Assembly: GCA_936931335.1 (NCBI GenBank) | Contig: CAKZIH010000395.1 | Coordinates: forward strand, 1 to 7,313 | Source of the DNA: an uncultured Nostocoides sp. | GTDB lineage: Bacteria; Actinomycetota; Actinomycetes; Actinomycetales; Dermatophilaceae | Reading direction: 5' to 3' | DNA: 7,313 bases | Shown here: positions 6,551 to 7,313 of the stretch, in pieces | Position numbering within the stretch: position 1 is the first letter of the stretch | Layout of the letters: each line of letters begins with the position of its first letter | The notes under the pieces: generated by a model | What the model was told of the DNA's origin: nothing | The model's input: only the letters and a program-made list of their open reading frames with translations | The model's database searches: none | Program-made: the position numbers and the translations under genes

Positions 6551-7313
6551 AGGACTCCTTCAGTCGCTCGATCGACACATGGGTGTAGAGCTGGGTGGTC
6601 GCCAGCGACCGGTGCCCGAGCAACTCTTGCACGGTGCGCAGGTCCGCACCCCCGTCCAGCAGGTGTGTCGCGGCCGTATGCCGCAACCCGTGCGGCGCGA
6701 GCTCGGGGGCCCCCTCCACCCGGGCGGTAGCGGCGTGCACCGCGGTACGCACCTGCCGCTGGTCGACCCGGTTGCCCCGCCTGCCGAGGAAGAGCGCCGG
6801 ACCGCTGGTCGTCGTGGCCAGCCGAGGACGCCCGCGGGTCAGCCAGTCCTGTATGGCGTCGGCCGCCGGCAGCCCGAAGGGCACGATGCGTTCGCGCGCC
6901 CCCTTGCCCAGCACCCGGGCGGTCCGGGCGGGCAGATCGATCTCGTCGATGTCCAATCCGACCAGTTCGCCGACGCGGATGCCGCTGGCGTAGAGCAGTT
7001 CCAGCATCGCCCGGTCGCGAATGGCCACGGGGTCGGCGCCGTCACCCGCCAGGTCCGCCGCACCGTCCAGGGCGGCCCGAGCCTGACCGGCGTTGAGCAC
7101 CGCCGGCAGGGTAGACCCCTTGCGCGCGGAGACCAGCCGCAACGAGGGATCGGCGGCAATCCGGCCGGTGCGTTGGGCCCAGTCGTAGAAGGTGCGTACC
7201 GAGGCGGCCCGCCGCGCGATCGTGGACCGGGACACACCCTGCTGGGCAAGCGATCCCAGCCAGGCCCGGAGGTCGGCCAGGCGTGCGTGCAGCAGGAGCG
7301 CGTCGGGCGGCGC
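6525..7313 (-). CDS. xerC: Tyrosine recombinase XerC, 5' end cut by window edge
   Basis: XerC-type tyrosine recombinases act with XerD at dif to resolve chromosome dimers. The reading frame stays open to the window edge, showing 262 residues plus stop; about 30-50 N-terminal residues should lie outside. The visible part starts in the SAM-like core-binding domain (LADLRAWLGSLAQQGVSRST, then RTFYDWAQRTG). The catalytic domain contains all six expected residues in visible numbering: Arg113 (ASGIRVGE), Lys137 (LGKGARER), His208 and Arg211 (HGLRHTAATHLLDGG), His234 (LLGHRS) and nucleophile Tyr243 (LYTHVS). The end VSIERLKESYARAHPRA is typical of chromosomal actinobacterial XerC, unlike phage integrases. 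A GTG at 7235 is not the true start, because conserved domain sequence continues upstream of it. In mycobacteria xerC lies a few genes from M23-rpsB-tsf, matching this order. The 3' end overlaps the DUF3152 start by 26 bp. Confidence 0.93.
   Translation of the reverse strand, partial: APPDALLLHARLADLRAWLGSLAQQGVSRSTIARRAASVRTFYDWAQRTGRIAADPSLRLVSARKGSTLPAVLNAGQARAALDGAADLAGDGADPVAIRDRAMLELLYASGIRVGELVGLDIDEIDLPARTARVLGKGARERIVPFGLPAADAIQDWLTRGRPRLATTTSGPALFLGRRGNRVDQRQVRTAVHAATARVEGAPELAPHGLRHTAATHLLDGGADLRTVQELLGHRSLATTQLYTHVSIERLKESYARAHPRA
6555..6560 (-). promoter_or_regulatory. Ribosome-binding site of DUF3152 gene inside xerC
   Basis: The minus strand reads AAGGAG within the 3' end of xerC, 4 nt before the ATG at 6550 and 10 nt before an in-frame GTG at 6544. 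This supports a start that overlaps xerC rather than the internal Met23. Confidence 0.55.

Noticed and set aside
7236..7313. xerC starting at GTG 7235
   Set aside because: Conserved core-binding-domain sequence (LADLRAWLGSLAQQG) continues in frame upstream to the window edge, so the gene is partial rather than starting at 7235.
6525..7313. The tyrosine recombinase as a mobile-element or phage integrase
   Set aside because: Its C-terminal sequence, gene context and lack of adjacent attachment repeats or tRNA fit chromosomal XerC; nothing else in the window looks mobile.

Overview
The window is GC-rich and every gene I can support is read from the minus strand, so the transcription order runs from right to left. 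From position 7313 down to about 1590 the content looks like a high-GC actinobacterium, probably Micrococcales-like (family not resolved). This half holds a xerC-type recombinase cut by the window edge, a membrane-anchored DUF3152 protein with a metzincin-type zinc motif, a class I/II aminotransferase, a secreted M23-family protein, an endonuclease IV (nfo), an LD-carboxypeptidase (S66) and the 5' part of rpsB. The order xerC ... M23 ... rpsB-tsf is a known actinobacterial neighbourhood.

From about 1560 leftward the affinity changes. The last ~185 residues of ribosomal protein S2, all of EF-Ts and two U-tract terminators after tsf look like Deinococcus. The first ~78 residues of S2 look actinobacterial. 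The switch falls inside the conserved S2 segment LFVGTKKQAQE (bases about 1561-1593). It comes with a codon-usage change: Val GTC to GTG, and the first GAA codons. The most economical reading is a chimeric contig joined at a short shared stretch of rpsB. A real recombination is possible but much less likely. I regard this as the main result of the window.

Layout, right to left: xerC (7313-6525, partial) overlaps the DUF3152 gene (6550-5708) by 26 bp. A 66-bp gap with two hairpins follows, then the aminotransferase (5641-4472). A 108- to 117-bp gap leads to the M23 gene (4354-3764), 30 bp to nfo (3733-2939), and a TAATG overlap to the S66 carboxypeptidase (2939-2049). A 254-bp leader with a perfect hairpin and a strong ribosome-binding site precedes rpsB (1794-1003). 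After 101 bp comes tsf (901-107), followed by tandem intrinsic terminators (97-67 and 44-9).

Functionally, rpsB and tsf form the translation unit. M23 and the S66 carboxypeptidase both belong to peptidoglycan-related families. nfo is base-excision repair and xerC is chromosome dimer resolution. The aminotransferase may serve diaminopimelate/lysine synthesis, but that is inferred from similarity only. I see no CRISPR array, tRNA, rRNA, insertion sequence or defence system.
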